Of a stretch of 64,000 nt of DNA, positions 34,595-43,402 are shown one piece after another (position 1 is the first letter of the stretch; the number at the start of each line of letters is the position of its first letter). Both the position numbers and the translations under genes were made by a program. This DNA is from Paenibacillus_G sp049942825 (GTDB lineage Bacteria > Bacillota > Bacilli > Paenibacillales > NBRC-103111): contig NZ_CP187970.1 in the NCBI RefSeq assembly GCF_049942825.1, positions 6,138,001-6,202,000 on the forward strand, written 5' to 3'. Below the pieces are notes generated by a model. The model saw only the letters and a list, made by a program, of their open reading frames with translations, was not told the DNA's origin and ran no database searches.

Positions 34595-35434
34595 ATGACC
34601 GAAAGCACCGGTATCAAATATACGATCGGGGACACCGCGTTTGCGATCCAGCAGCTGCAGCAGACCGGCATAACCTCCATGCCCCGCCCTCATTCGCATG
34701 AGTTCTATGAGCTCTACTACCTGTTTCACGGCGAACGCGTCTACTTCATCGGCGGCAAGGTCTATACTGCCCGCAAGGGGGATCTGGTGGTGGTCGTACC
34801 GAACGACCTCCACTCCACCGCTTCCTCGGCTGTAGCCGAATTCGAGCGGATGCTCGTTCACTACTCGCCCGGCTTCCTGGGAGAGGAAGGGACCGGCCTG
34901 ATGGAGCTGCCCCCCTTCCGGGAGTCGACGCTGCTCAGCATTCCGATGAAGGAGCAGCCGGAGTTCGAGCACCTGCTCCTGCAGCTCCATGCCGAATGCC
35001 GCGAACAGCCGCCGCTGTACGATTCCTGCGTCCGGCACCTGCTCGGCGAGCTTCTCGTGCGCATTCACCGCCGGGGGCTGATCGAGCAGGAGCCGCCCGA
35101 GAGCGTGCATCCGATGCACCAGAAGGTGACGGAGATCGCCTCCTACATCCACGGGCATTATCAGGACGCTCTGACGCTTGGCGGCGTGGCCAAGCAGTTC
35201 TTCATCTCCCCGGCCTATCTGAGCCGCGTATTCCTGAAGCTGACGGGCTTTCACTTCAGCGAGTATATCCGCGTCGTCCGGGTCCGTGAAGCGCAGAAGC
35301 TCCTGCGCACCACCCGCGACAAGGTCCAGTCGATCTCCGAGCAGGTAGGCTTCGAGCATATCTCCCACTTCAACAAGACGTTCAAGCGCATCGCGGGCCT
35401 CTCCCCTCTGCAGTACCGCGACCAACACAGGTAG
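34595..35434 (+). CDS. AraC-family transcriptional regulator
   Basis: 279 residues from the ATG at 34595 (AGGAGAG 6 nt upstream). The N-terminal cupin sensor (RPHSHEFYELYYLFHGERVYFI, residues 31-52) is typical of sugar-responsive AraC proteins of Paenibacillus. The C-terminal half has two helix-turn-helix motifs: LTLGGVAKQFFISPAYLSRV (about 190-210) and VQSISEQVGFEHISHFNKTF (about 240-260), ending SPLQYR. A TGCTACAAT extended -10 lies about 35 nt upstream of the start. It stands alone; its target genes cannot be told. Confidence 0.88.
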   Translation: MTESTGIKYTIGDTAFAIQQLQQTGITSMPRPHSHEFYELYYLFHGERVYFIGGKVYTARKGDLVVVVPNDLHSTASSAVAEFERMLVHYSPGFLGEEGTGLMELPPFRESTLLSIPMKEQPEFEHLLLQLHAECREQPPLYDSCVRHLLGELLVRIHRRGLIEQEPPESVHPMHQKVTEIASYIHGHYQDALTLGGVAKQFFISPAYLSRVFLKLTGFHFSEYIRVVRVREAQKLLRTTRDKVQSISEQVGFEHISHFNKTFKRIAGLSPLQYRDQHR

Positions 35435-35501
35435 GGAATCCGTTATGACAAAAGAAAACCGACAGACATGTCCGGGGACGAACGTTGTTATTGCAGCATG
35501 A

Positions 35502-35538
35502 AGGAGCCTTTTGCCGCGGCAAAAAGGCTCCTTTTTTT
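35502..35538 (+). terminator. Terminator after AraC gene
   Basis: Fourteen-pair arms AGGAGCCTTTTGCC/GGCAAAAAGGCTCCT with one bulge, followed by seven T. Confidence 0.9.
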
Positions 35539-35627
35539 CACCGTTTACAAACGAACATACATTCTTTAAGATCCCTATATATGGATATTTTTTCATGCCG
35601 GCAGATGGAGGGTGAGGGTTTCTACGC

Positions 35628-36482
35628 ATGAACGCGAACAGGGGCAAAAAAATCAGCGAGGGCGGCTGCTCCGAAGTATTGGAGTGGGATGATTCCGATA
35701 AGATCCTGAAGTTAGCACGTGCTAACACAAGCCGGGACGCTGTGAGAAGAGAATATGACAACCATCGCATCGCATGGAATCTGGGGTTATCCGTTCCCCA
35801 GCCTTTTGAGCATGTCGATCTGGACGGCCGGCCGGGATTGGTCTCGGAACGGATCCATGGGGAAACGCTGATGGAGCGCTTTATACACCAGGCTTTGAAC
35901 CGACCTGCTTCAGACAATGATTCTGCGGGAAAGGATGCGCATCCTGATGTACGGCTCACCGCCCGGATCTTAAGCGAGATTCATGCCCGATCCCATACGA
36001 ATCTGCCCTCCCAAAGGGAGCAAATAAAGCATGGGATCCTGGGGGCTGGTTATTTGCACCCTGCCGAGAAGGAGGCCGCCCTCACCCTGCTGGACCGCTT
36101 GCCCCTCAAGCGGCAGATGTGTCATGGTGACCCGAATCCGAGGAATATACTGATGCGGGACGGCCGGGCGGTAATGATCGATTGGATGAATGCCTCGCTC
36201 GGCAATCCGGAAGCCGATCTGGCTGAATACATCATCATGATTCGCTATGCCGTCCTGCCCTCCTCTATGCCGCAGGAAGTGATAGATTACCTGAATTCCA
36301 GCAGAGAGTCGATGATTCATACGTTCATCGATGAATATACAAGCTTGACAGGGATTTCATATGACGAGATCGATCCCTGGATTACTCCTGTCGCAGCCCG
36401 CAAGCTATCGGCCGATGCGATATCCGAGGATGAAAAGAACCTGCTTGTCGGAGAAATCAGAAGAAGACTGAGCAGGCAGTAA
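35628..36482 (+). CDS. APH-type phosphotransferase (aminoglycoside/choline kinase family)
   Basis: 284 residues. Kinase-like fold of the APH family: an N-lobe with EVLEWDDSDKILKLARA (Lys for ATP), the catalytic loop CHGDPNPRNILM near residue 164, and the metal-binding VMIDWMNA near residue 183. Such proteins phosphorylate hydroxyls of small molecules; some give antibiotic resistance, many have other substrates. The start follows GGAGGGTGAGG. The next gene begins about 24 nt downstream on the same strand, so the two may share a transcript. Resistance should not be assumed from the family alone. Confidence 0.8.
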   Translation: MNANRGKKISEGGCSEVLEWDDSDKILKLARANTSRDAVRREYDNHRIAWNLGLSVPQPFEHVDLDGRPGLVSERIHGETLMERFIHQALNRPASDNDSAGKDAHPDVRLTARILSEIHARSHTNLPSQREQIKHGILGAGYLHPAEKEAALTLLDRLPLKRQMCHGDPNPRNILMRDGRAVMIDWMNASLGNPEADLAEYIIMIRYAVLPSSMPQEVIDYLNSSRESMIHTFIDEYTSLTGISYDEIDPWITPVAARKLSADAISEDEKNLLVGEIRRRLSRQ

Positions 36483-36506
36483 TGATATGACAGGGGAGCT
36501 GATGTG

Positions 36507-37106
36507 ATGAGAACCGACTTTTACCTGGTCCGGCATGCGAAGAAGGAAAAGGGGATGGGGGACGTGGCCCTCTCCTCCGAAGGCGTGCTGGAAGCTCTGG
36601 CCACGGCAAGGTACTTGTGTGAAATACCGATAACCCGAATCCTATGCAGTCCACTGCAAAGGGCTAAGCAGACCGCGGCCATCATCGCAAATGAAACGGG
36701 GGCCGGCCTTTCAGAGGACAGCCGCTTGCGGGAGCGCGCCAACTGGGGTGATCTTCCGGGGCAGTCCTTCGAGGCGTTCGTGGAGATGTGGAACCGGTGC
36801 ACGCAGGACCGGGACTTCACCCCGCCTGCAGGCGATTCGGCGAGGCAGGCGGGCGAACGGTTAGCTTCCTGCCTGCTCGAACTGTCAGCGGAGCATCCTC
36901 CGGCACCCATCCTTGTGGTGACTCATGGCGGCCTGATCACCGACTTCCTTGTCCATGTCATCGCAGAGGCGGAATTGGACAAGTGGCATTCCCGATTCCT
37001 GGCGGAGCAAAGCCAGCTGGTCGCCGAATGCTCCATAACCCGAGTGAGCTGCGAAGACGGCCGGTTCCGTTTGGTGGACTTTGCGAATACCGCCCATTTG
37101 GTATAA
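36507..37106 (+). CDS. Histidine phosphatase (phosphoglycerate-mutase-like)
   Basis: 199 residues; the ATG at 36507 has GGGGAG 8 nt upstream, with an in-frame GTG just before. Histidine phosphatase features are FYLVRHAKKEKG (phospho-His; the usual RHGE is RHAK), the SPLQRAKQTA arginine near residue 48, the acid ERANWGD near 75, and the second His in VVTHGGL near 135. The family removes phosphate from sugars, nucleotides or proteins. Probably co-transcribed with the APH-type kinase upstream. Confidence 0.85.
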   Translation: MRTDFYLVRHAKKEKGMGDVALSSEGVLEALATARYLCEIPITRILCSPLQRAKQTAAIIANETGAGLSEDSRLRERANWGDLPGQSFEAFVEMWNRCTQDRDFTPPAGDSARQAGERLASCLLELSAEHPPAPILVVTHGGLITDFLVHVIAEAELDKWHSRFLAEQSQLVAECSITRVSCEDGRFRLVDFANTAHLV

Positions 37107-37174
37107 ATATCCACTAAGGCTGACGTTCACAAAACGGCGGCCTTATAGGGTTCTAAGAGCAGTCCCTCGCCCTT

Positions 37175-37768
37175 TTACGAATAGCGGTTGATGAAGTCGG
37201 TCACCAAATCACGCTTCAGTTCTTCTAACGGAATCTGGTCCGGATAGGTGGAGTACATCAGCATGATCCCATGCAGCAGGGTCGAGAACTGCAGTGACTC
37301 CATTTCGGGCCTGGCCGCGTTCAGCTTCCGGAAGATCTCCGCCTGGACTTCGGCTTGGCGGGCCATCTCGTCCTTCAGGGTCTGGCTGTAGGCGGACACG
37401 ACTTCATCCGCTTCCGGATGCGTCTGCAGATGGAGGTAAAAGCGGTAGACATGGGGCTGCTGCTGCACATTGCGAAGCGCATGCTCTGCAATATAATGCA
37501 GCTGTTCCTTAGGGGATGCCTGCCCCACCGCTTCTTCCATAACCTGCACGATCTCCTCTTTGCGGATGTGAACCAGCTCGGCCAGCAGGTCGGTTTTGCC
37601 CTTAAAATAATTGTACAGCAGGCCCTTGGAGATGCCGGCTTTTTTGGCCACATCGTCAATCGAGGCCTTATGAAAGCCCTTTTCGATAAAAACCTCGATC
37701 GCCGCGGCGCGGATTTTATCCTTGGCCATGGCACGGATCCGTTCATTTTCTTGGGGAGTTCTAGGCAT
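37175..37768 (-). CDS. TetR/AcrR family transcriptional regulator
   Basis: 197 residues. N-terminal TetR helix-turn-helix at about 20-60 (AAAIEVFIEKGFHKASIDDVAKKAGISKGLLYNYFKGK pattern, shown here as its key segments FHKASIDDVA and ISKGLLYNYF). The C-terminal ligand domain is all-helical with no recognisable ligand signature. Divergent from the alpha/beta hydrolase gene, with a partial palindrome between them that probably is its operator, so it likely represses itself and the hydrolase. Confidence 0.9.
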   Translation of the reverse strand: MPRTPQENERIRAMAKDKIRAAAIEVFIEKGFHKASIDDVAKKAGISKGLLYNYFKGKTDLLAELVHIRKEEIVQVMEEAVGQASPKEQLHYIAEHALRNVQQQPHVYRFYLHLQTHPEADEVVSAYSQTLKDEMARQAEVQAEIFRKLNAARPEMESLQFSTLLHGIMLMYSTYPDQIPLEELKRDLVTDFINRYS

Positions 37769-37841
37769 ATGTGTTCACCTTTGGGTTACGATTGTCCATC
37801 CATCATATGCGAAGAAGAAAGCTGCCGTCAAATTAATTGAC

Positions 37842-37855
37842 TGAATGTTCGTTCA
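37842..37855. promoter_or_regulatory. Candidate TetR operator
   Basis: Partial palindrome TGAATGTTCGTTCA (TGAA/TTCA half-sites) between the divergent tetR and hydrolase genes, in an AT-rich spot suited to promoters. Similar sequences are bound by other TetR-family repressors. Confidence 0.5.
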
Positions 37856-37954
37856 ATGATAAATTGAGGAAGTATGGGGAATTCAAAACAGCCTGCCGCT
37901 GAACGAACAACGACGACACTATGGCGGCCAAGTCCTACAAGGGAGATGACAAGG

Positions 37955-38647
37955 ATGCAAACGCTTGTGAAGCAACTCGAATGGAATGGACTACCGTTTC
38001 AATACCGGGAGACGGGAGAGTTCTCATCACCGCCGATCATCGCTCTTCATGCGCTCGGGATGACGGCCGAATCCTGGGATGAAGCCGCGGCCGTATTAGG
38101 GGAGACTCACCGCGTACTGGCACTGGACCAGCGCGGGCATGGTGCAAGTGCCAGAACGGGAAGCTACAGCTTTGAGCTGATGTGCGAAGACGTGCTCGCT
38201 TTCGCGGATCGCCTGAGGCTCGAACGGTTCACACTCCTGGGACATTCCATGGGCGGCACCGTATCCTACCTCTTCTCACAAACCTATCCGTCGAGAGTGC
38301 AACGCCTCATTGTGGAGGATACTCCCCCTCCCTTTACAGGCAAAAAGTTCGACATTCCTCCGGAGCCGTCCGAACCGCTGCCCTTTGATTGGTCCCTGGT
38401 ACCCTCGATCATCGGGCAGCTTAACGAGCCGGATCCGCATTGGTGGGCCCGGCTGCCCGACATCCAGGCCCCGACGCTGATTATCGGAGGCGGGTCAACC
38501 AGCCCAATTCCGCAGGATAAGCTGCAGGAAGTCTCCCGCCTGATTCCTACCTGCGAGCTGGTGACGGTCGAGGGGGGCGGACACCATGTTCATTCTACCC
38601 GGCTGCCGGCGTTTTTGGATGCGGTACAATCGTTTTTGGAGGCTTGA
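37955..38647 (+). CDS. Alpha/beta-fold hydrolase
   Basis: 230 residues from the ATG at 37955 (GGGAGA 8 nt upstream); the frame is open to 37874. Serine hydrolase of the alpha/beta family: IIALHALGMTAESWDEA oxyanion region, LALDQRGHGAS strand, nucleophile elbow GHSMGGTVS near residue 95, and the C-terminal His in GGGHHVHSTR near residue 211. No signal peptide. Substrate unknown; control by the divergent TetR suggests a detoxification or small-molecule role (inference). Confidence 0.82.
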   Translation: MQTLVKQLEWNGLPFQYRETGEFSSPPIIALHALGMTAESWDEAAAVLGETHRVLALDQRGHGASARTGSYSFELMCEDVLAFADRLRLERFTLLGHSMGGTVSYLFSQTYPSRVQRLIVEDTPPPFTGKKFDIPPEPSEPLPFDWSLVPSIIGQLNEPDPHWWARLPDIQAPTLIIGGGSTSPIPQDKLQEVSRLIPTCELVTVEGGGHHVHSTRLPAFLDAVQSFLEA

Positions 38648-38674
38648 TCCCTCTTGAGCGCTCTTCTACACACT

Positions 38675-38719
38675 AAAAACCCCGGTCCGCCGCCAAAAGG
38701 CTGCCGAACCGGGGCTTTT
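38675..38719. terminator. Bidirectional terminator between hydrolase and GH28
   Basis: CCCCGGT/ACCGGGG outer arms with an inner GCCGCC..GGCTGC pairing; AAAAA before and TTTT after, so it can work for both convergent genes. Confidence 0.8.
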
Positions 38720-38723
38720 GCCA

Positions 38724-40316
38724 TTACCCGCGAATCGAATTCTTGTCTTCTACTTCCATAGCGATCTTCACGCCGCGGAGCTCTTCCTGAAGCCGAATGC
38801 CGCCGTAGGCAATCTCCTTCGAACCGCGTCCCGATACCTCCAGCATATCGCTGCCCTCCGGCGCGCCGCCGCCGAGCCCCTCGATCTTCACCTGCTGCGC
38901 ATGGCGGAGGGAGACGACCGGCCCCTGCTCCACATGCAGCGTCACGTCCTTCAGCGTCAGGTTCTGCGCATTCGTGCAGACCGCTCCTCGCTTCGCAGAA
39001 GCCGTGAAGTTCTCGACGACCAGCCCGTCGAGCGGCATCTCCGGCAGCCCGTTGATGAGCAGCGCCGTCTCGGCCCCTGCACACTGGACATCGCGGATCG
39101 TAATCCCGCGGAAGACCGGGGTCTCCACCGATACGGGAACGAGGTTCTCGCCCGCTACCCCCGAGCCTTCCTTACCTTCGTAGAACAGGTGGAAGGAGAT
39201 CGCCTCGCCGACAATGCTGTTCATACGGATGCGCTCGATCTCGATATCCTCCACCAGGCCGCCGCGGCCGCGGGTGCTCTTGAAGCGGAGCCCGATATCC
39301 GTGCCCATGAACGTGCAGTCCTCCACGCGCAGACGGCGGACGCCGCCGGACATCTCGCTGCCGATGACGAAGCCTCCGTGTCCGTGATAGACCCGGCAGT
39401 TCCGGATGAGGATGTCCTCGCATGGGATACCAAGCGCCCGGCCGGCCTCGTCCTTGCCGCTCTTGATGCAGATCGCGTCGTCGCCCACGTCGAACGAGCA
39501 GTCCTCGACCAGACCGTAGCGGCACGAGTCGAGATCCAGGCCGTCCCCGTTCTGGCCGTACCACGGGTTGCGCACGGTTACCCCGCGCAGCGTCACATGC
39601 TCGCACGCCCACGGATGCAGATTCCAGGCCGGGGAGTTCTGGAAGGTCGCACCCTCGAGCAGCACGTACTTGCAGCGCCGCAGGCTGAGCAGGTTCGGGC
39701 GAAGGTAATCCCGCGCGGCTTCATAGTCCTTCGGATCCGTGCTGCCTTCCCGCTTCAGCTGCGCGACCTTCGCCGGCCCGTTCATTGCGGCTTCGGACGG
39801 CCACCACATGCCCGCAGCCTCATCGACTACCCCGCCGGAGGCGATGAGCTTCGCCCAGTGCTTCTCGGTCATCTTCCAGTCCTTGACCGGACGCCAGGCA
39901 TCGCCTCCCCCGTCAAAGACGCCCGCTCCCGTGATGGCCACATGCTCCAGCCCTTCGCCGTCCAGCGGCGACTGACAGCGAATCGAAGGCTGTCCTTCAT
40001 ACTGCGAGAAGATCATCGGATAATCCTCGAAGCGGCGCGAGAAGAGCACCAGCGCTCCGGCTTCCGCATGCAGCTCCAGGCGGCTGGCCAGGGACAGCGG
40101 GCCGGTCAGCCAGACGCCGGCCGGAATAACCACCCGTCCGCCCCCGGCCTGGGAGCAGGCCGCGATAGCCTTATGGAAGGCTTCCGTATTGTCGGTTAAG
40201 CCGTCCCCCACCGCGCCATAGTCGGTAACGGAGAAGGAGCGCTCCGGGATGGAAGGAAGCCGGACTTCGGACAGGGTCCAGGAGGCCCCGGAGACGATCG
40301 GTTCTATCGATGACAT
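38724..40316 (-). CDS. GH28 polygalacturonase-family glycosidase
   Basis: 530 residues. AGGTG lies 9 nt before the ATG at 40316; an in-frame GTG at 40328 is the alternative. Right-handed beta-helix entered by FSVTDYGAVGDGLTDNTEAF. GH28 catalytic motifs are present: NGDGLDLDSC (replacing the common NTDG), VGDDAICIKSG with the paired Asp, GHGGFVIGSEMSGG with the His, and LRFKSTRGRGG. No signal peptide, so it should act on imported pectin oligomers inside the cell. A LacI-type regulator gene lies directly upstream on the same strand (178 nt). Confidence 0.9.
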   Translation of the reverse strand: MSSIEPIVSGASWTLSEVRLPSIPERSFSVTDYGAVGDGLTDNTEAFHKAIAACSQAGGGRVVIPAGVWLTGPLSLASRLELHAEAGALVLFSRRFEDYPMIFSQYEGQPSIRCQSPLDGEGLEHVAITGAGVFDGGGDAWRPVKDWKMTEKHWAKLIASGGVVDEAAGMWWPSEAAMNGPAKVAQLKREGSTDPKDYEAARDYLRPNLLSLRRCKYVLLEGATFQNSPAWNLHPWACEHVTLRGVTVRNPWYGQNGDGLDLDSCRYGLVEDCSFDVGDDAICIKSGKDEAGRALGIPCEDILIRNCRVYHGHGGFVIGSEMSGGVRRLRVEDCTFMGTDIGLRFKSTRGRGGLVEDIEIERIRMNSIVGEAISFHLFYEGKEGSGVAGENLVPVSVETPVFRGITIRDVQCAGAETALLINGLPEMPLDGLVVENFTASAKRGAVCTNAQNLTLKDVTLHVEQGPVVSLRHAQQVKIEGLGGGAPEGSDMLEVSGRGSKEIAYGGIRLQEELRGVKIAMEVEDKNSIRG

Positions 40317-40494
40317 AAAAGGATGCACCTACTTTTCTGAAATGGAATGGCATTCTGCCGGTTTGTGTTCCCATTATAGGTCATGGAACCGCTCGGTTTC
40401 TCCCCCCGCCCTTGTCCATTTTGTCTGAAATTGAATCTTCTTGCTCTAGCCTGCAGGGAAGGATCTTCCAATAGCTTCCCTGATCTCCGCCGTG

Positions 40495-41511
40495 TTATGC
40501 ATTCCTCCGCTCTTCCGGCATGCAGGCCGCCGTCGATCCCCGCACAAGCAGCACCGGCTGAAGCACCAAGCGCTGCTTGGCCCCGCCTTCACCGAGCTCC
40601 TGCAGCAGCGCGTCGACCACAAGCCGGCCCATCTCCTCCATGGGCTGGGCAATGGTGGTCATGGGCGGATCGCACACCTCCGAGAGTATCGTGTTGTCGA
40701 AGCTGACGATCGAGATGTCCCGCGGTACCGCGAGTCCCCGGGCTTTGGCCGCGCGCAGCGCCCCCGTGGCGGACATATCGTTGCAGCAGAACAGGGCGGT
40801 CGGACGCGCCTCCAGCTCGAGCAGCTCGGCGGCGGCCCGCCCGCCATCCTGAATCTGGTCGTCGTCGCCGAAGATGCGGATGCCGCACGGCGCAAGCGCT
40901 TGACCGGAGCGCTCCACCGTCTCGCAGAAGCCGCGGACCCGCTCGCGGTTATGCTTCTCCGAGATGACGCCGAACCGGCGGTGGCCGAGCTCCAGCAGGT
41001 GCCGGGCGGCCAGCTCGCCGCCGAGATAGTCGTCGATGACGACCTTATGCACGTCCGCGGACGGCAGGTCTCTGGCGATCATGGCCACGGGGACCGAACG
41101 CGACGACAGCCGCTCCAGCAGCGCCGCATCCGATATCCCCGTCCCGATGATGATGCCGTCCACGCTTTTCTGCTCGAGCAGGCTGATGTAGCGTTCGACC
41201 CGCTCGTCCTTGTTGTCCGTTGAGCAAATGATGACACTGTAGCCGAGCTGCTGTCCCCGCTCCTCCACCGCTCTCGCAATCTCCCCGAAGAACGGGTTCG
41301 AAATATCCGGCACGAGCAGTCCGAGTGTATAGGTTCTCTTGCCCGTCAGGGCCGAGGCGATCATACTGGGCTGATACTGCAGCCGTTCGACGATCTCCAG
41401 AATTTCCTCCCGCTTCTTGGGGCTGATCTTGCCTTTGCCCCGGATCGCATTGGAGACGGTTGCAATGGAGACGCCCGCTTCTCTGGCCACATCGTAGATG
41501 GTCGCTTTCAT
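40495..41511 (-). CDS. LacI-family transcriptional regulator
   Basis: 338 residues, AAGGAGG 6 nt before the ATG at 41511. N-terminal LacI helix-turn-helix and hinge (ATIYDVAREAGVSIATVSNA, ending in QPSMIASAL near 55), then a periplasmic-binding-like sensor domain (YTLGLLVPDISNPFFGEIA; FGVISEKHNRERVRGF; PTALFCCNDMSATGAL; ISIVSFDNT). It probably controls the neighbouring GH28 gene and possibly other pectin/cellulose genes in response to a sugar. Its recognition helix is compatible with CGxxxxCG-type palindromes, but a specific operator cannot be assigned. Confidence 0.9.
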   Translation of the reverse strand: MKATIYDVAREAGVSIATVSNAIRGKGKISPKKREEILEIVERLQYQPSMIASALTGKRTYTLGLLVPDISNPFFGEIARAVEERGQQLGYSVIICSTDNKDERVERYISLLEQKSVDGIIIGTGISDAALLERLSSRSVPVAMIARDLPSADVHKVVIDDYLGGELAARHLLELGHRRFGVISEKHNRERVRGFCETVERSGQALAPCGIRIFGDDDQIQDGGRAAAELLELEARPTALFCCNDMSATGALRAAKARGLAVPRDISIVSFDNTILSEVCDPPMTTIAQPMEEMGRLVVDALLQELGEGGAKQRLVLQPVLLVRGSTAACMPEERRNA

Positions 41512-41589
41512 CCCATCCCTCCTTTTTATCCTATCTAGCATACCATATATTGGGCCCGGAACGGGATAGGAAAGCGCGGGTCAAAGGAG

Positions 41590-41718
41590 TAGGAGTGCGA
41601 ATACGAGTGCGAGGGCGAATACGAGTACAAGTGCGAATACGAAGACGAGGGCGAAGACGAGTACAAGTCCGAATACTAGTGCGAATACTAGTGCGAATAC
41701 GAGTGCGAATGAGAGGTT
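41590..41718. repeat. Short tandem repeat array (12-bp unit GCGAATACGAGT)
   Basis: About ten imperfect copies of GCGAATACGAGT with a hexamer sub-period. Both strands are open and read as low-complexity Arg/Val or Leu/Val/Phe/Ala peptides, but no ribosome site supports either. It begins about 80 nt upstream of the LacI start codon. Confidence 0.75.
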
Positions 41719-41819
41719 TGACGGCTTACTTTGTACTCGAGGACTGTATGCGTGTGGGCTGAGGCAAAATGTACGGTATGGAGAGCAACGAGCAGGATGC
41801 GATTGGGCAGCTGCATAGT

Positions 41820-41843
41820 AAAACACCGGCCCCAGGGCCGGTG
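41820..41843 (-). terminator. Terminator of an upstream minus-strand remnant
   Basis: Nine-pair arms CACCGGCCC/GGGCCGGTG with TTTT on the minus strand. No intact gene ends before it; the nearest minus-strand frame is the remnant at 41888-42046. Confidence 0.7.
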
Positions 41844-41887
41844 CATGGTGTATGCTGCTTCCAACGGAGCGGGAAACCTGACGCTTC

Positions 41888-42046
41888 CTATTTCAAAACC
41901 ATGAAGCCGCTGCTGTGGAGCTGCATTGGTTCGGCTCCGGCATAGCACCTACCGTAAGCCAAGTGTGCACTGGAAAAGAGGTGGAATGGGAGGAAGACCA
42001 CGGATCCAATGTACGGATGTCCCGTCCCGGCCGTTTTATTTGAGAT
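41888..42046 (-). pseudogene. Possible 3' remnant of a coding gene cut off near the IS30 element
   Basis: A 53-codon open stretch that runs from the IS edge to a TAG and ends MQLHSSGFMVLK, a style of ending seen in the C-terminal domains of some glycosidases. It has no start site and is followed by a terminator 45 nt later. It could be a decayed gene end or chance; the palindrome at the IS junction (see mobile element) argues against a simple gene interruption by the IS. Confidence 0.3.
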
Positions 42047-42047
42047 G

Positions 42048-43112
42048 GATTGTCAAGCTAAGTGCGACAGTTCTTCCATGAAGGATTCGTAAGCAGATTT
42101 CCAGCCAAGACATTTTCGAGGTCGATGATTGATCAGATCGATGGCTTCTGCCAGCTCTTCATCCGTAACCGTGGCCAGATCATAACCCTTGGGGAAAAAC
42201 TCCCGTAAAAGTCCATTTGCATTCTCATTAGAGCCTCGCTGCCAAGAAGAGTAGGGATCTGCGAAATAAACATTGATGTTATGATGGTGTTCAAGAGAGG
42301 CATAACAGGCGAACTCTTTTCCACGATCAGTTGTTGCCGTTTGAAAGGTTCCCTGCGGATATTGGCTCACGGCCACCCCAAAGGCCACCTCCATCGAATG
42401 TGCTGTACGATCCGGCATCTTTATAGCGAGGTAGCGACGTGTCTTTCGCTCGACGAACGTAGCTGCGCAGGCCTTACTGCTTCCTCGGCTGGAGACCACG
42501 GTATCGATCTCCCAATGTCCGAAGGTTGTGCGTTTACGCACTTCTTTGGGGCGCTGGTGAATCGACGTCCCAACCAGAAACCTTCCCCTTGTTTCCTGGG
42601 GTTGCCGCCGCTTTCCTTTGTGACGCAATACATCTGTCTCTGAAACGGACAACCGGCGGTCATAGAGCCATCTGTAGATCGTCTTAAAGCAAACCAATGG
42701 CTTTCCTTCGCATCTGCGTCTTTCGGCGATCTGCTCGGGTGACCAGGTTTGTTCTAATTTCTCTTGCACCTCTGCTGCAAGCTCCGAAGTAAATTTACCG
42801 ACCGGTACGCTAGCCATTCTTCGTTTGTGATACGCATTTTGAGCTGGCAGGGCGACGTAACACTGTTCGTACTGGCCGCGTTTAAGTTCACGGGCAATAG
42901 TAGCATGATGCCGCCCGAGCTGACGGCCAATGGCACGTGTCGACCAGCCAAGCCGATACAATGTCTCTAGTTGTCCACGCTCAATTATGCTAAGATGGGA
43001 GTAGCTCATGTAGGGGTTCTCCTTGTAAATGGTGTTGTGGTGACTTCCATTTTACACGAATCCATACATGGGCCTTTTGTTTTTTCTAACTGTCGCACTT
43101 CATATTACAATC
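42048..43112 (-). mobile_element. IS30-family insertion sequence
   Basis: About 1065 bp with imperfect inverted repeats at 42048-42072 and 43088-43112. Both share GATTGT at the outer tip and AAGTGCGACAGTT at the inner part. It holds one transposase gene, and TG flanks both ends (42046-42047 and 43113-43114), consistent with the short 2-3 bp duplication of IS30. The transposase frame is intact, so the element may still be active. Confidence 0.85.
42053..43009 (-). CDS. IS30 family transposase
   Basis: 318 residues, intact. N-terminal helix-turn-helix (SIIERGQLETLYRLGWSTRAIGR in part; key pieces LGWSTRAIGR and HHATIARELKRG). DDE catalytic domain: FGHWEIDTVVSS (first Asp, near 178), TATTDRGKEF (second Asp, near 235), and NENANGLLREFFPKG (Glu, near 278), the usual IS30 order and spacing. 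It nearly fills the element. Confidence 0.95.
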   Translation of the reverse strand: MSYSHLSIIERGQLETLYRLGWSTRAIGRQLGRHHATIARELKRGQYEQCYVALPAQNAYHKRRMASVPVGKFTSELAAEVQEKLEQTWSPEQIAERRRCEGKPLVCFKTIYRWLYDRRLSVSETDVLRHKGKRRQPQETRGRFLVGTSIHQRPKEVRKRTTFGHWEIDTVVSSRGSSKACAATFVERKTRRYLAIKMPDRTAHSMEVAFGVAVSQYPQGTFQTATTDRGKEFACYASLEHHHNINVYFADPYSSWQRGSNENANGLLREFFPKGYDLATVTDEELAEAIDLINHRPRKCLGWKSAYESFMEELSHLA

Positions 43113-43171
43113 TGTCTTGAAATAAAGGAACCAGGATGCCTTATCCGGTTATTTCCTGACATTTCCCAGCG

Positions 43172-43307
43172 AATAGCGGAAATCCAGTGCTTTATGAGCC
43201 TTCGAAGCGTTCAAAATCTGCCCCTGCCGTCGAAATAGCGAACCTCAGTTCCGCTAACCTCAAAACCACACTCCTCATGGAGCATATAACGAACTCCAGT
43301 TCCGCTA
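43172..43307. repeat. Three copies of a short palindromic intergenic motif
   Basis: Related sequences at 43172-43190, 43235-43256 and 43286-43307 follow the pattern ATAGCGAACTCCAGTTCCGCTA with changes (the first is a half copy). Each is a near palindrome that can fold. They lie in non-coding DNA between the IS30 and the cellulase gene and look like a dispersed intergenic repeat family. Confidence 0.6.
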
Positions 43308-43402
43308 AAATCCTAGTTCGCCCCATCCGGTGACAGACTTGACAGCGGCAATTGTACAATCTGCCTCCGGCAGGGGCTGCTTCGAACCTACGCCCGAGCT
43401 CC

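Noticed and set aside
41581..41826. Leu/Val/Phe-rich frame that looks like a membrane peptide
   Set aside because: It arises from the 12-bp DNA repeat, which opens all frames; no ribosome site.
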